The notes below the pieces were generated by a model that was not told where the DNA came from, ran no database searches, and saw only the letters and a list, made by a program, of their open reading frames with translations. Position numbers and translations under genes: made by a program. Source: Ypsolopha sequella (Eukaryota; Arthropoda; Insecta; Lepidoptera; Ypsolophidae). From it: a stretch of 64,000 nucleotides of DNA. Location: positions 3,906,001 through 3,970,000 of the forward strand of contig OW203991.1 of the NCBI GenBank assembly GCA_934047225.1, in the 5' to 3' direction. Positions 55,035 through 64,000 of the stretch are shown piece after piece (within the stretch, counting starts at the first letter, position 1; every line of letters begins with the position of its first letter).

Positions 55035-55410
55035 GTTATCTAATCCCATACTGCAATAAGACAATTGTAACATCAAAAGTAGTTTTATATTATAACACCG
55101 CGATTCTGCGCTGCGATTGGCCCAATCAACAATAGAGACGAGAAAGAACGACCTTATTTCTTAAGCCACACATGATTTGGCCTTCAAGGCAGCTTTACCG
55201 GAACGACGCATCCGAGGTTCATAAACGAATGTCTTATAATTTTTCGTGAAATTGTTAGTAGAAAATAATATAAAGAAAAACGACATTTTTGGTGGTCGTA
55301 GATAAAGTATTGTGTGCACCTGAACATAATTACACATTGGGACACTCGTGCAGAACTATAACGAAACTCACTTCATTCGTTTTGTAAACAAGCACTCGTG
55401 TCCCAATGTC
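55035..55410. repeat. Dispersed repeat D, copy 3
   Basis: Same order of blocks as 8974-9440, slightly shortened; ends 'CTCGTGTCCCAATG'. Confidence 0.74.
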
Positions 55411-55571
55411 TTAATGATGAAGTTATTGGCAATCAAAGTGAGCTTAATGGCATGTATTGTGACGTCATCCGACACGATTTCATATAAAAAGTGATAAATA
55501 TCGCTATTGCTAACTTCGGTAATAAATAATAAAATCTTTTCAAAAATTCAAAAAGTTTTGTGCTTTGCTAT

Positions 55572-56040
55572 AACGAATTGGCATATATTAAATTATGTTA
55601 AGGTGTGTTTATTCGAAAACCATTTCAAGATTTAGGTTTAATAAGGCGTATTTTCTTAGTTTTGATCTAAAAAACTTCATGATGATGAATATTTTTACGA
55701 AAAGGCTGCAACTTCCATTTGCCCTCGTGTGACGTCACTTGAGTAATGGCTGTTTAGAAATGTGTGCTTTGCTATCAAGATAAATTTATAATAATTTGCT
55801 TCAGACTAATTTGACAGCTAGATGACAGACGAGTAGACAGACAGAGACAGACCACTTTTTTATAAGCAATCACACATCACAATCAGTATAATGTCTAAAA
55901 TTCTCAAGGGACAAGGTCATCGGACAATTCTTTAAAAAATCATAAAAAATAATGGTTATTTATATGTCTATCAAAATTATGAAAACTATGTCCTAAAATG
56001 GCGTAATTCTCCCAAAAAAATAAAAAAAAACCTTTTAAAA
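55572..56040. repeat. Dispersed repeat I, copy 3
   Basis: Full-length form (~470 bp) with 'GCAATCACACATCACAATCA' and 'GGACAAGGTCATCGGACAAT'. Confidence 0.72.
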
Positions 56041-57777
56041 TGAAGTTATGAGAATTAGGTAGTTACTATAAAAAATATATTTCACGACAAGGGACGTGTC
56101 CATTCTCAAATCCACCTAAGATTGTCTATTTAGCCATGTTACCTCATATCTTATACGAGCTCGCTAAAACCTCTGTTCAAGAGGTCGTCTAGTGGCAGTC
56201 GTAAGTCGCCAATACAACTACTTTACCACCTCACTACACTATGAGATAGTGTTATTCTGCCGCATTACAGCTACTGGCCGTTGACAAACACTGGAGCGCT
56301 AAAACTGTGTGCCTAGATCAGATCTAGCTACTATAATAAAATATGACTTTATTTTCAGAAATAGTTACGAAAATATTAAGTAAACATTTTTTTTCTGACG
56401 TCTAAAAATTTATTACCTATTTTAGTCAGAAAAGGATCCGCGCGGGCACACTGGCAAAGACATCCACACCGTCTGTTCGTCTACAGCTTCAGCCGTTATA
56501 GGTAGCCAGTTGAAATTTTCACAGAATACGTGTTCATATGGCCTCTATCTCGGCAAATAATAAAAATTGAAAACACAATAAATCCTCAAAAAACTTCGAA
56601 AAAGGTTTTTTCTACTACCTTTACGATAAAGTTTCATTTAATACTCGAAATTAGTTTTGAAAATCGAACTTTCCGGACCCCTTTGTGGAATGACTATCAG
56701 GTCAGTTTGAAATATCGTATTGAAATTTCATTTATTGCAAAATTAGGTTCTTTTTGACGTTTGTCTTCATTTCATGCTAAATTAGGTTCTTTTTGACGTC
56801 CTTAGTTTGTCTTTAGAATCGAAATTTCATGCGTTCCGATTCACGACATAATCGATTATATCGCGTCTGACACTATTTTTTCGGCCGAAGCCTAAAAAAA
56901 GGAGAAAACCGCGCCGTGCTTTGCAAGTCATAAAATACATTAAATTTTAAAGGAAAAATTAAATATTTGAATACATAAATCAGGTAGTAGAAAAAGTATC
57001 GTTCGCAACGAGTAAAAAATGGCTTTTCTTACCCTCGGAATGTAAGCTTTCGACGCTCGAAGAAAATCCGCCATTTTATACTCGACACGAATATACTATT
57101 TTAGCGTTATAATGTAAGAAACAAAAAAACCGACATACATGAAAAAAAAATTACAGGTAAAATATAGCGCTTTAGATATTATAAGGGTTTCTTACTAGAG
57201 GGTGCCGAATTGTTTGCCAGGCGCTACCGTTTTAGCGGTTTTTTTTGTCGCCTTACTGTTGCTATGGCATCTACATTGTTGTTATTTACCATAATATTTT
57301 TAAAGTACCGTACCCGTATTGTGTCGCACTTGCCCATATTATTAAATTATATCGCAGACCGATCGACGACGAGCAAACGATCCATTGCTAGAGGGCAACC
57401 CTCGTAAATTCCCGAACATCAGTCGGCAGAGCGTCATTTTATCGGCCTCCTGTTTCCCGAGTGGTCAGCGCTTCGTGCCCGCGAATACATTACCGCCCCA
57501 CGTAATGCCTCCTTGCACTCTTCCCCACTGATGTCCCTTGAAATATTGTCGCTAAACATCACCTACCTACGTCGTGTGAAGCTTCCTGCTTCTACGCTGA
57601 AAATTGTTACTCGATTTATTTATGACGAGGACTTCGTGTTGAAAGTCTATGAAAGCTAAGCGGAAAAAAAGTGTAACAGTTTACGTGTAACGTTTTACTG
57701 TTTCGCTTTCCATACAATTCTTTATCGCTAACGCTTCTTACCGCGTTTCATAGTACGATGTGAACGACGCGAGCGCG
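56041..57777. other. Intron 4, no gene recognised
   Basis: Contains tandemly repeated 'AAATTAGGTTCTTTTTGACG' at ~56740 and ~56778. Open frames at 56530-56757 and 57210-57407 lack motifs. Confidence 0.45.
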
Positions 57778-58873
57778 TAGGGTTTCTGCTCGAGATTTCT
57801 CGAAGCGAGAATTCCCGAGAAATTTGGCCTTAGTCGGGACGAGAAATCGAGAAACTAACGCGTGTGCTGTCACGTCTTGTTTGAATGAAAAAATTTTAGC
57901 TATTCGAAACTACTGGAAAACGGACGCCAAACCTTGAAAATTTGTACAAAGCTGTGATGACCGTAAAGCCAACTTCGACAGAAAATGGACGTGTTTTCAT
58001 TATCTGGAAAAATTGCTACAAAGATAAAAAACCGGTTGTCAGATGACGCTATTAATGTTCTCGTGAAGTCGTGTTTTTGAAAGCATATTTCATTAATATG
58101 AAATTATTTTTGATAGTATGACATCCCTTTGGCTATCTTGCTAATTATTACCTGATTAGGATTTTAGGGCAGAGTTGTGAATTTGTGAGTTTTTTATTAA
58201 GGATATAAGTAAGAATATAAGTTTTGAAATTTTTATTTAGAATTTAGAAAAAGTTTCCAGAAGTAAGAGGTTTAGTTTATCTAATTTAAGACTGAATAAA
58301 TAATATATGTGTGTGACTGATTATTAATGTGAGTTATAAGTATAAGAAATAATTGTTGATAGCTATAGTGCTAATTATTTTTAGGAAAAAGTTGATGATT
58401 TGTGAGTTTTGAGTCAATCATCTTGTTTTTAATTAAGAAATAAGATTTAAGATTTTTATTTAGATTTTAAAAAAAGTAACGGGAAGAAAGAGTTTTCAGT
58501 TGATTTAATTAAAAAACCAGCCAAGTGCGAGTCGGATTCGCTCACGAAGGGTTCCGTACCATTATCTATAAAAACGGCAAAAAAAACATGTCTGTTGTAT
58601 TGGAGCCCCTTAAATATTTATTTTATTCTGTTTTTTAGTATTTGTTGTTATAGCGGCAACAGAAATACATCATCTGTGAAAATGTCAACTGTCCAACTAT
58701 CACGGTTCATGAGATGCAGCCTGGTGACAGACGGACAGCGGAGTCTTAGTAATAGGGTCCCTTTGGTTACCCGTTACCCGATTTTTAATAGTTTTAGCAA
58801 TTTCTCGATAACCCGGGAATTCCCGGGAACTCCTGGTCGAGAAAAAAATTATGTCGAGAAATTAGAAACCCTA
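57778..58873. mobile_element. hAT-like element, 1096 bp, carrying repeat H
   Basis: 'TAGGGTTTCTGCTCGAGATT' and 'GTCGAGAAATTAGAAACCCTA'-type ends; flanks CGAGCGCG (57770-57777) and CTTGCGCG (58874-58881) match at 6 of 8. Repeat H is inserted at 58511-58785. Ends 121 bp before exon 5. Confidence 0.68.
58511..58785. repeat. High-copy repeat H, nested copy
   Basis: 'AAAAACCAGCCAAGTGCGAG' to 'AATAGGGTCCCTTTGG', lying inside the hAT-like element and thus inserted later. Confidence 0.7.
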
Positions 58874-58994
58874 CTTGCGCGTCAGTATTGAAAGGAACTT
58901 TGTTCCTACCGATTGCCTTGTCCCGCGACACTTCTCGACTTTTCGTTTTTTCGTCCATGAGTGATGATAATAAACTTATGTCTTTTTGCTCCAG

Positions 58995-59089
58995 AGTTCC
59001 CTCCGAGCGTCAGAAGCCGACAAACGTCGAATGCTAGAGCGAATCAACAAGCTGGAAGACGAGCTTCGGGTCGTGCGAGTGGCTAGCGG
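58995..59089 (+). CDS. Coiled-coil protein, exon 5 (residues 356-386)
   Basis: Acceptor 'TTTTTGCTCCAG' (AG 58993-58994), donor CGG/GTGAG; phase 0 in, 2 out, 95 bases. Encodes 'SSLRASEADKRRMLERINKL' and 'EDELRVVRVAS', a heptad-rich coiled coil. An AG two bases further on would shift the frame and is rejected. Confidence 0.88.
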
Positions 59090-59325
59090 GTGAGAAAGTC
59101 CTCGTTGTTGCCTTCCCATCCAGTTATGGATACAGATCGGGCCAGAGCGGAGACAGCGCGCATTAAGTTAACCTAGTTTATGCGGGTAGAGTAGGAAGCC
59201 AAAAGTAAAAGGTTGCAAGATGGTACTAAAAATTCAAGATTATGTGAATAGTTAAATGTCAAATTAAGACTGGTTGAATAAAAAGTTTCGCAAGTTATTC
59301 TACTACTACTGCTATCTAGCCTTAA
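59090..59325. other. Start of intron 5
   Basis: Nothing recognised before the MITE. Confidence 0.5.
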
Positions 59326-59685
59326 GGCGCTATATGCTGCAGAAGTGCTGCCACTTTAGAAAAAAAAACATTATTTTCTTACTGGAATAATGATTGCAAA
59401 TCTGCTCAAGTTAATACGTAGATATAGCAATAAACTATTTTTAAATAGCATGGTTTTCATAAACAACGTCTTTGATGAGCTAAAATTTCAAGTTATACCA
59501 AAAGCGGCCGTTTTTAGCAAAAGTTAAAATTTTAGCTCATCACGTTGTTTATGAAAACCATGCTATTTAAAAATAGTTCATTGTTATACATACGCATTTA
59601 CTTGAGCAGATTTTCAATAAGTATTCTAGTAAGTAAATAATGTTTTTTTTTCTAAAGTGGCAGCACTTTCGCAGCATAAAGCGCC
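59326..59685. mobile_element. piggyBac-type MITE, 360 bp, TTAA target duplication
   Basis: TTAA flanks at 59322-59325 and 59686-59689; ends 'GGCGCTATATGCTGC' and 'GCAGCATAAAGCGCC'. The arms pair for ~150 bp ('AAATAGCATGGTTTTCATAA' and complement), loop centre near 59510. TTAA duplication is diagnostic of piggyBac-type integration. Confidence 0.85.
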
Positions 59686-59764
59686 TTAAGGTTAAACATC
59701 GGTTACTCGATACAAAGTGGACAACTTAACTTTCGAATTTGAATTTTTTTGAATTTTATTAAGA

Positions 59765-59965
59765 AGTTAAAAATGGAAAAGATATTGCATGGTATATGGG
59801 ATATGGCATTTCATGCCAATAGTTCAGTATAAGGTATAAGGCATAAGGCATTTTAAGCTTGTTTTGTACAAAGTCATGACTAGCTCTGCATTTTATTTTA
59901 AACTGTTGATTTGTAAACCTAACTTATACTGAATTATTGGCGTGAATTGCGATATACCAATATCT
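59765..59965. mobile_element. Foldback MITE, relative of 29158-29418
   Basis: 'AAGTTAAAAATGGAAAAGAT' pairs with 'ATCTTTTTCACTTTTAACTT'; inner 'GCCAATAGTTCAGTATAAG' with complement near 59925. Confidence 0.7.
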
Positions 59966-60067
59966 TTTTCACTTTTAACTTCTTAACAAGACAAACAAAG
60001 TTAAGTTGTGCGCTTTGTACTGAACGACTGACGTTTAACCTTAATGTAAACTGGGCTTTGTAAATGA

Positions 60068-60243
60068 ACAAGATCGTGAGACCGTCCGGCGGGGTGACAG
60101 ACACTGGCGGGGACGAGGTTCTGTCGATGTTAGCGGGGGACGGGTGGTGTAGCGGGGAAGGGAAGCGTGCGTGTGCAAATGCGCTTCATTCACTCCACTG
60201 GCAGCCGCGCCCTGGCCATCGTCTGCCGCGCGCACGATCTTGT
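60068..60243. mobile_element. GC-rich foldback element in intron 5
   Basis: 'ACAAGATCGTG' at the left and 'CACGATCTTGT' at the right enclose a GC-rich interior. Short arms and no target duplication; a GC-rich intronic regulatory patch is possible. Confidence 0.45.
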
Positions 60244-60374
60244 CAATCTATAGTTGTCACCTGCGCATTATCTCCTCGCAAATTCCTCTTTTCTCGAAAA
60301 AGCTGCCACTGCGTCGTCGGTCGCCATCTGTGACCGACTCCTCGACCGCAACAATTAAGAGGCTATGCGAATTT

Positions 60375-60760
60375 TATTTTTGTCACTGTCACTCCAAGCG
60401 AAAAATCGCGCAGTGCGAGAGGGGCGGATTCAGGGCAGAAGGGAAAATAGTTGGTTTTATATTTTTATTAAAAAAACTAAACCAACTAGCAAAATTTCCA
60501 AAATCAAAAATCTTGATATTATGAGTTCTGTTCATGGCTGCTACTCGTTAAACGAGGAGAAAAAGTGTGTTACCAGATCTCATTTCAACAATTATTTCTA
60601 TGGAGGAAAGTTTGTCCAAACATGTTTTCCAAAATCAAATTCCTAGATTATATAGTCAAAATGCACGTACCAGAAACTGGTTATAATTTTCCGTGTATTT
60701 CATGAAATACACGAAAAGAAACAACCGTATTTTTTTTACATATCGCCTTAACGGTGTTTT
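60375..60760. repeat. Dispersed repeat G, diverged copy
   Basis: 'GCGCAGTGCGAGAGGGGCGG' near 60408 and 'ACATATCGCCTTAA' near 60740 correspond to the ends of 25753-26192. Confidence 0.6.
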
Positions 60761-60908
60761 CATTACGATCATTGGAAGCTTTTTCGTAGCATATACAAGG
60801 TAAAATAAAAAGATGCCAGCATCTCAAATACTTGTTTATCTTTTTCAAAAACTGTGCTAAAAAAAAGGTTATTTTATTTTAAATGATTAATTAATACCTA
60901 CAATGCAG

Positions 60909-61037
60909 TTTGGACAGCAACGACAACGTTTCGACCAATGGCAGCGCAGAAGACTTGGAGGCGGAGCGAGTGCGCCTGCGCAAGGAGGTGGCTGACATGC
61001 GCAGAGCGAAGCTGACGGCCGAGGAGCATGCGCTCAA
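60909..61037 (+). CDS. Coiled-coil protein, exon 6 (residues 387-429)
   Basis: Acceptor 'CCTACAATGCAG' (AG 60907-60908), donor CAA/GTGAGT; phase 2 both ends, 129 bases. Encodes a Ser/Asn linker ('LDSNDNVSTNGSAED') then coiled coil 'LEAERVRLRKEVADMRRAKL'. The acceptor's pyrimidine tract is weak; the exon rests on frame continuity and helix periodicity. Confidence 0.87.
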
Positions 61038-61209
61038 GTGAGTATGGCGGAGATCCGGCTCGAAGGACCGAAAATAATCCTCAGTTCGAAAAAAAAACTA
61101 AGCGTACACTGATTGTACAAAAGAATTATTTGCAAACAACAACTCGAAATTAGACGGCCTTTATCGGATTTTATCGTTTTAATGGACACAAATAACTATT
61201 GTTTTCCAG

Positions 61210-61387
61210 ATTGGAACGCCTGGTAACCCAACTGCGTTCGAAATTCAACGGTATGCAACTGTCCCCGAACGGCCCCGAGTCGTTGCCGAGCGAACCCGAG
61301 CACGAATCGTCCGCGCGCGTGCGACGCACGAGCGTCAACTCTACTAACAACTCGACTGTAGTTTTCGGACCCGTCACAGATTTGTAG
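61210..61387 (+). CDS. Coiled-coil protein, exon 7 and stop (residues 430-488)
   Basis: Acceptor 'TTGTTTTCCAG' (AG 61208-61209); completes a split Lys codon and runs to TAG at 61385-61387. The coiled coil ends with 'LERLVTQLRSKF'; then a Ser/Pro/Glu-rich segment and the tail 'NSTVVFGPVTDL'. The final T-D-L fits the class I PDZ-ligand consensus (S/T-x-hydrophobic). The shortest intron (172 bases) precedes it. Confidence 0.9.
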
Positions 61388-61835
61388 CGAACGGAATTTG
61401 TAATAGTCTGTGATTTGGCCACAGATTTGTTCTGGTCGGTTTTGGAGAAGGTATTCTAAATTTAGGAGTGAATATTTGACATTTCGGACTGCAGTAGTGG
61501 CGAAATTTTAGAAAAATTATGTAGTTAGCTATCCCATGAAAATAGTGAAGAAATTACTGCCATGTGTAATTTTATTATTTGACGTTGTGTTCAGTAGGTT
61601 ATTTAATAGAGTATTTGCTATGAACATCGAGATATGCGCATGCGCATTTGCTTAAAATAATATAACATTGTAAAGGGTAGCTTCAAAATAAATTTAGGAA
61701 ATACACTTAACCTAAGATGTTAAAATCTCACATTCTTTTTGCAATAAATTCAAGAATACAAAGGTTTATATCATTGGACAATATATTCATTCGACTAAGT
61801 TTTTTTTTGCGAACAAGTGTATTAACAATCAGTAT
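61388..61835 (+). other. 3'UTR of the coiled-coil gene with AATAAA signals
   Basis: AATAAA hexamers at ~61687-61692 and 61743-61748, roughly 300-360 bases after the stop, are the likeliest poly(A) signals. No repeat in the first 400 bases, as expected of a retained UTR. Confidence 0.55.
61743..61748 (+). terminator. Candidate poly(A) signal AATAAA
   Basis: Second of two closely spaced hexamers after the stop; usage unproven. Confidence 0.4.
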
Positions 61836-62080
61836 AAGATGAGATTTAATCAACCGCCCGAATTCATACCGGATACTGGGTTAGCGTTCAGAAACAATGT
61901 TTAACAATTATTCAGGTAAAATTAGAATATTTTTTTTTTGCTTCTATTCTGCCTATACTAGGAATTGCATTTGTACTAGTCCAGTTCGTATGGAATTTTT
62001 ATGGTTTCGAAAAAAATAATTATTGAACCTGGTTCCTGATCACTAACCAAGTCTTCAGTATGAATTAACGCGGTTGATTA
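61836..62080. mobile_element. Foldback MITE related to family A, copy a
   Basis: 'ATTTAATCAACCGCCCGAAT' at the left pairs with 'GAATTAACGCGGTTGATTAA' at the right; 'TTCATACCGGATACTGGGTT' parallels the family. Confidence 0.65.
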
Positions 62081-62094
62081 ATTTTCCCCTTGTA

Positions 62095-62346
62095 TATGTG
62101 ACTTTTATTTATGTAGCCAAGTTCATACTGTAGACTCGGTAAGTGGTCAGAACCAAGGTTCAATGACCTGGTTACGGAACACAAAAAAAAATATTGTGCC
62201 CCTATACTTACTAATTTACGAACAATTCAGAGTCAATTAGTATAGAACGCCTACATTTTATTTTGCGTTTTTCTCAAAAATTGAGTGGTCCTAACCACTT
62301 ACCCAGTCTGCAGTATGAATTTGGCTATATGATCAAAAGTCACATT
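62095..62346. mobile_element. Foldback MITE related to family A, copy b
   Basis: 'ATGTGACTTTTATTTATGTA'..'GTTCATACTGTAGACTCGGT' with 'CAGTATGAATTTGGCTATAT'..'AAAAGTCACATTAT'. Same layout as 34784-35028. Confidence 0.68.
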
Positions 62347-62556
62347 ATATTTAAAGGGTCTAAGTACTTATTTAGAAAATATTCTGCGCAAGTTTCTGTT
62401 CGTCTCAAATCTAATTGTCAAAATTCTTTGACAAATCTTCTCAAATCTTTGTTAGTTTGTCTCCTTTATTGGCGTTGTTTCAATTTATTTCAGAATATAC
62501 AGTGGTTTAGAGGCGCTTTCAAATCTTGAAATAAGACGTTTACATCTGTTGATTGA

Positions 62557-62765
62557 TTCAGCTAAGTCCATACTGGATACTCGGTAAGTGGTCAGAACTA
62601 ACACCCAAGGACCTTTTATAATTTTAAGAACAATTATTAAACAATTCAGTTGAGATTTGTGATGCTAAAATTGTATCTCACGATTTTTTGTTAAAAAGGG
62701 TCCCTTGGTCCTTATTACTGACCACTAACCGTGTCTCTAATATAAATTTGGCTCTTTCCACTTGT
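62557..62765. mobile_element. Foldback MITE related to family A, copy c
   Basis: 'GTCCATACTGGATACTCGGT' at the left with a decayed 'CGTGTCTCTAATATAAATTT' at the right. Most diverged of the three. Confidence 0.55.
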
Positions 62766-64000
62766 ATAGTGTCCTGTTTGTTGTTTTGTAATTTGTTGTG
62801 TCTTTTTGTACTTGCTAATGAAAAATTCAATACAACGATAAGTTGCTAAAACATTGTTATTCGAGTATATACATGTACCACTTTTATACATTTTTGGTTG
62901 TATGTTTTTAATTATTTTTTGTAGTTTGATTGTGTTTCTTTTGCTCATGTCTTGTGATGTTTATCTGAAATGATATCGAATTTATTTATTTGTTAAGTGT
63001 GTGTGTGTGTGTGAGCTCTCTAACATTTTAGTTTTATTGTGGTGTTTTTGATTAAAAATAGAAATAAGTTTTTCAACACCTGCGTGGTTTGTTTGCTCGG
63101 TTGTTTTTTTTTTTGTAACACAGTGTAGTTGATTTATACTCACATATATATTTTAATTATTTATGTCACAAAACTGTTCACAATTAATTAATACCTACCT
63201 ATATATAGGTAAATATTTAATATCAAAGTTGATATAATGGGCGTACATTTTCATAAGGACAGTTTATTTTAAAAACTCGTCTTTATGATAATTTTGACTT
63301 AAATTTGATTATTTGAATTAAATATTTCGGGATTTTCATTTTAAATACATATTTAGAACCCATATCCAAATAACCAAATAACCACCGACATCCCTTCACG
63401 TAGAATAGACTGATTTTTACCTAATTTATTAACTTATTTACGTAATATTAATCCCATACCAAATTAGAGATTTTATATTTCACATCATTAGTTTAGTATA
63501 TAGATTAACGGGGATAGAATTTAGTATAGGATAGTCTTAAGTTGATTTAAAATTGTATGTGGAAGTTCTATTGTAAGAATATAATCATGCAAAATGAGGA
63601 ATATCAACGCAAAATGTCAGATACATAAACTGGGTGTTAAGATGATGTTGCGGATGCCGGAAACTAATATATTCCGGTTATAACGGTTATAACTATATTA
63701 TAATTGATGGCCACTGGTGGGCGGGCCTTAAGCTGGTCTCGTTTTGTGTCGAGCTCAGCGCGTCTAATCGACTCGAAAGCATACACCTTAGTGTTCACAG
63801 CCTGCCTCCAATGTGGTTTCTTTAAATTTCACAAAATATTGTTCGTATGGACCTGAACTATCGCCAGTTTCCGTCCGTAACATCTTAACATTCTGTATAT
63901 ACAGAACATCCAAATATGTAGCATCTATCAATTGTAAAAAAAATTTCGTCACATCTTTCTAAATAAATCCTCTAAAATAGACTTAGTTTGTAATGCGACT
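62766..64000. other. AT-rich flank with (GT)n; no gene recognised
   Basis: A GT microsatellite at ~62998-63013. 'CGGTTATAACGGTTATAACT' is a short direct repeat at ~63674. 63700-63820 is GC-richer ('GGTGGGCGGGCCTTAAGC') but no splice-bounded frame was found. Confidence 0.45.

Larger units (their letters stand above)
15818..61387 (+). other. Seven-exon gene locus for a 488-residue coiled-coil protein
   Basis: Coding segments 15818-16598, 18733-18831, 30061-30188, 37914-37970, 58995-59089, 60909-61037 and 61210-61387 join with consistent phases (1, 1, 0, 0, 2, 2). Every junction is AG/GT and the total of 1467 bases equals 489 codons with the stop. Introns measure 2134, 11229, 7725, 21024, 1819 and 172 bases. 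The absence of any internal stop across six independent junctions is strong evidence for the model. Alternative first exons or isoforms cannot be excluded. Confidence 0.88.

Overview
The window looks like nuclear DNA of a moth or butterfly (Lepidoptera). It is AT-rich, protein-coding exons are short and separated by kilobase introns with GT-AG borders, and almost all remaining sequence is transposable-element debris. Several families look typical of lepidopteran genomes: non-LTR retrotransposon tails ending in CATCC/GATG or TTG microsatellites, a high-copy element bounded by 'AGGGTTCCGT' and 'ACTCGCACTTGG' motifs, and very many foldback MITEs. The order is inferred from these patterns, not from any search.

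Layout. At the left edge (1-801, minus) is an edge-truncated but uninterrupted DDE transposase. At 3340-3981 (plus) is the last coding exon of a gene whose other exons lie upstream or were not recognised; it encodes a Ser-Pro-rich tail ending in an acidic/aromatic segment. From 4.4 to 15.5 kb is an intergenic repeat field: hAT elements with 8-bp target duplications, near-perfect palindromes, nested foldbacks and LINE fragments.

From 15818 to 61387 (plus) a complete seven-exon gene can be assembled by hand with every intron phase consistent: 15818-16598, 18733-18831, 30061-30188, 37914-37970, 58995-59089, 60909-61037 and 61210-61387. It encodes a 488-residue coiled-coil protein with a basic, Pro/Tyr-rich N-terminal half and a C-terminal T-D-L that fits a class I PDZ ligand. 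I do not recognise the family. Introns are 2.1, 11.2, 7.7, 21.0, 1.8 and 0.17 kb and are packed with repeats. Exon 3 is followed by two decayed tandem copies of itself.

From 61388 to 64000 come the 3'UTR with AATAAA signals, three diverged copies of one foldback MITE family, and unassigned AT-rich sequence.

No operon, CRISPR array, phage or defence system is present. The most unusual content is structural: a ~1.39 kb inverted repeat with ~0.64 kb arms inside intron 2 (22998-24384), which would be transcribed with the gene and could fold into a long hairpin; a palindrome made of palindromes (12757-13209); a 510-bp element with 64-bp perfectly matching inverted ends around a doubled tRNA B-box (5726-6235); the tandem exon-3 copies; and a TIR-bounded element flanked by a 22-bp direct repeat and itself split by a LINE (32286-34190). 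Elements were dated only relatively, by nesting and target duplications. Boundaries of elements without target duplications are approximate.
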